Below, piece after piece: positions 63,825 through 64,000 of a stretch of 64,000 bases of DNA (the stretch's first letter is position 1; each line of letters starts with the position of its first letter). The stretch spans positions 1-64,000 of the forward strand of contig NZ_BOMM01000020.1 in assembly GCF_016862195.1 (NCBI RefSeq), given 5' to 3'. The position numbers were made by a program, and so were the translations under genes. A model generated the notes under the pieces. It made no database searches, was not told the origin of the DNA, and was given only the letters and a program-made list of their open reading frames with translations. Source of the DNA: Paractinoplanes ferrugineus (GTDB taxonomy: Bacteria; Actinomycetota; Actinomycetes; Mycobacteriales; Micromonosporaceae).

Positions 63825-64000
63825 ATGGTCGCCGTGGTGGTGGTGAGCCACAGCCGTGCCCTGGCCCGGGCCGCCGTGGCGCTGGCCGCCGAGATGGCGC
63901 CCACCGCCCGCATCGAGATCGCGGCCGGCCTCGACGAGAAGACGCTCGGCACCGATGCGACCGCGATCAGGTCCGCGCTGGCCGCCGCCGACGACGGCTC
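63825..64000 (+). CDS. dhaM: PTS-dependent dihydroxyacetone kinase phosphotransferase subunit DhaM, N-terminal part
   Basis: 58 codons are visible before the window ends. The start MVAVVVVSHSRALARA has the His (VSHS) that is phosphorylated in the EIIA-Man-like domain of DhaM, and the following residues fit that fold. The protein passes phosphate from HPr to DhaL. Whether it is fused to HPr and EI domains, as in some bacteria, lies outside the window. Confidence 0.88.
   Translation, partial: MVAVVVVSHSRALARAAVALAAEMAPTARIEIAAGLDEKTLGTDATAIRSALAAADDG

Overview
The window is high-GC DNA (roughly 70% G+C by eye) with dense coding, many GTG/TTG starts and strong third-position GC. It carries secreted carbohydrate-active enzymes, secreted proteases, a CebR-type operator, a eukaryote-like single-chain acyl-CoA carboxylase and several TANNNT-N6/7-start (leaderless-type) promoters. 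Together these point to a soil actinomycete, most likely in or near the Micromonosporaceae (Actinoplanes-like); that placement is inference. I see no rRNA, tRNA, CRISPR array, intact insertion sequence, prophage or large biosynthetic cluster.

Layout. 0-5 kb: the 3' end of an M4 metalloprotease, a DUF3152 metzincin-like lipoprotein, a relic of an EAL domain, a membrane diguanylate cyclase and an intact M4 protease nearly identical at its C-terminus to the first. 5-13 kb: a POT peptide transporter, a secreted protein of unknown function next to a membrane-fused alpha/beta hydrolase, a secreted GH5-like glycosidase and a PAS-GGDEF-EAL protein. 13-18 kb: a solitary type I specificity subunit (HsdS), a cyclopropane-fatty-acid-synthase-like methyltransferase, a small PRC-barrel-like protein, and a TetR-controlled DHA2-type efflux pump. 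18-25.5 kb: a tightly coupled six-gene operon (ABC permease, ATPase, binding lipoprotein, two flavin monooxygenases, GNAT acetyltransferase) with a third monooxygenase divergent from it, most like a salvage system for an organosulfur amino acid. 25.5-34 kb: small membrane proteins and lipoproteins, a 1823-residue BC-BCCP-CT carboxylase, and an MFS transporter. 34-42 kb: a 21-bp-arm hairpin, an M4 protease with a P-domain, a GntR regulator with twin operators facing deoC, and a fused FAD/Fe-S dehydrogenase. 42-50 kb: DUF1304, an S15 peptidase, a PNPOx-like protein, a decayed polymorphic-toxin C-terminus with a HEAT-like putative immunity gene, and a large GH87-type alpha-1,3-glucanase. 50-57.8 kb: aldo/keto reductase, type II NADH dehydrogenase, Usp and flavodoxin, a GH6-CBM2 cellulase under a CebR box, an SMP-30 pseudogene, and a GH120 beta-xylosidase with both catalytic residues. 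57.8-60.5 kb: hsdM-hsdS without hsdR, preceded by a 31-bp perfect palindrome. 60.5-64 kb: a chemoreceptor and dhaK-dhaL-dhaM, the last cut by the window edge.

Themes. Polymer degradation (alpha-1,3-glucan, cellulose, xylan, protein) with uptake of the products; cyclic-di-GMP turnover; and organosulfur or amino-acid scavenging. The most unusual items are the sulfur-type operon with its operator palindrome, the toxin remnant with a stop codon inside its HINT signature next to a separately promoted immunity gene, the restriction-less HsdMS plus a distant extra HsdS, and a dispersed inverted-repeat element that forms the 3' end of the decayed SMP-30 gene.
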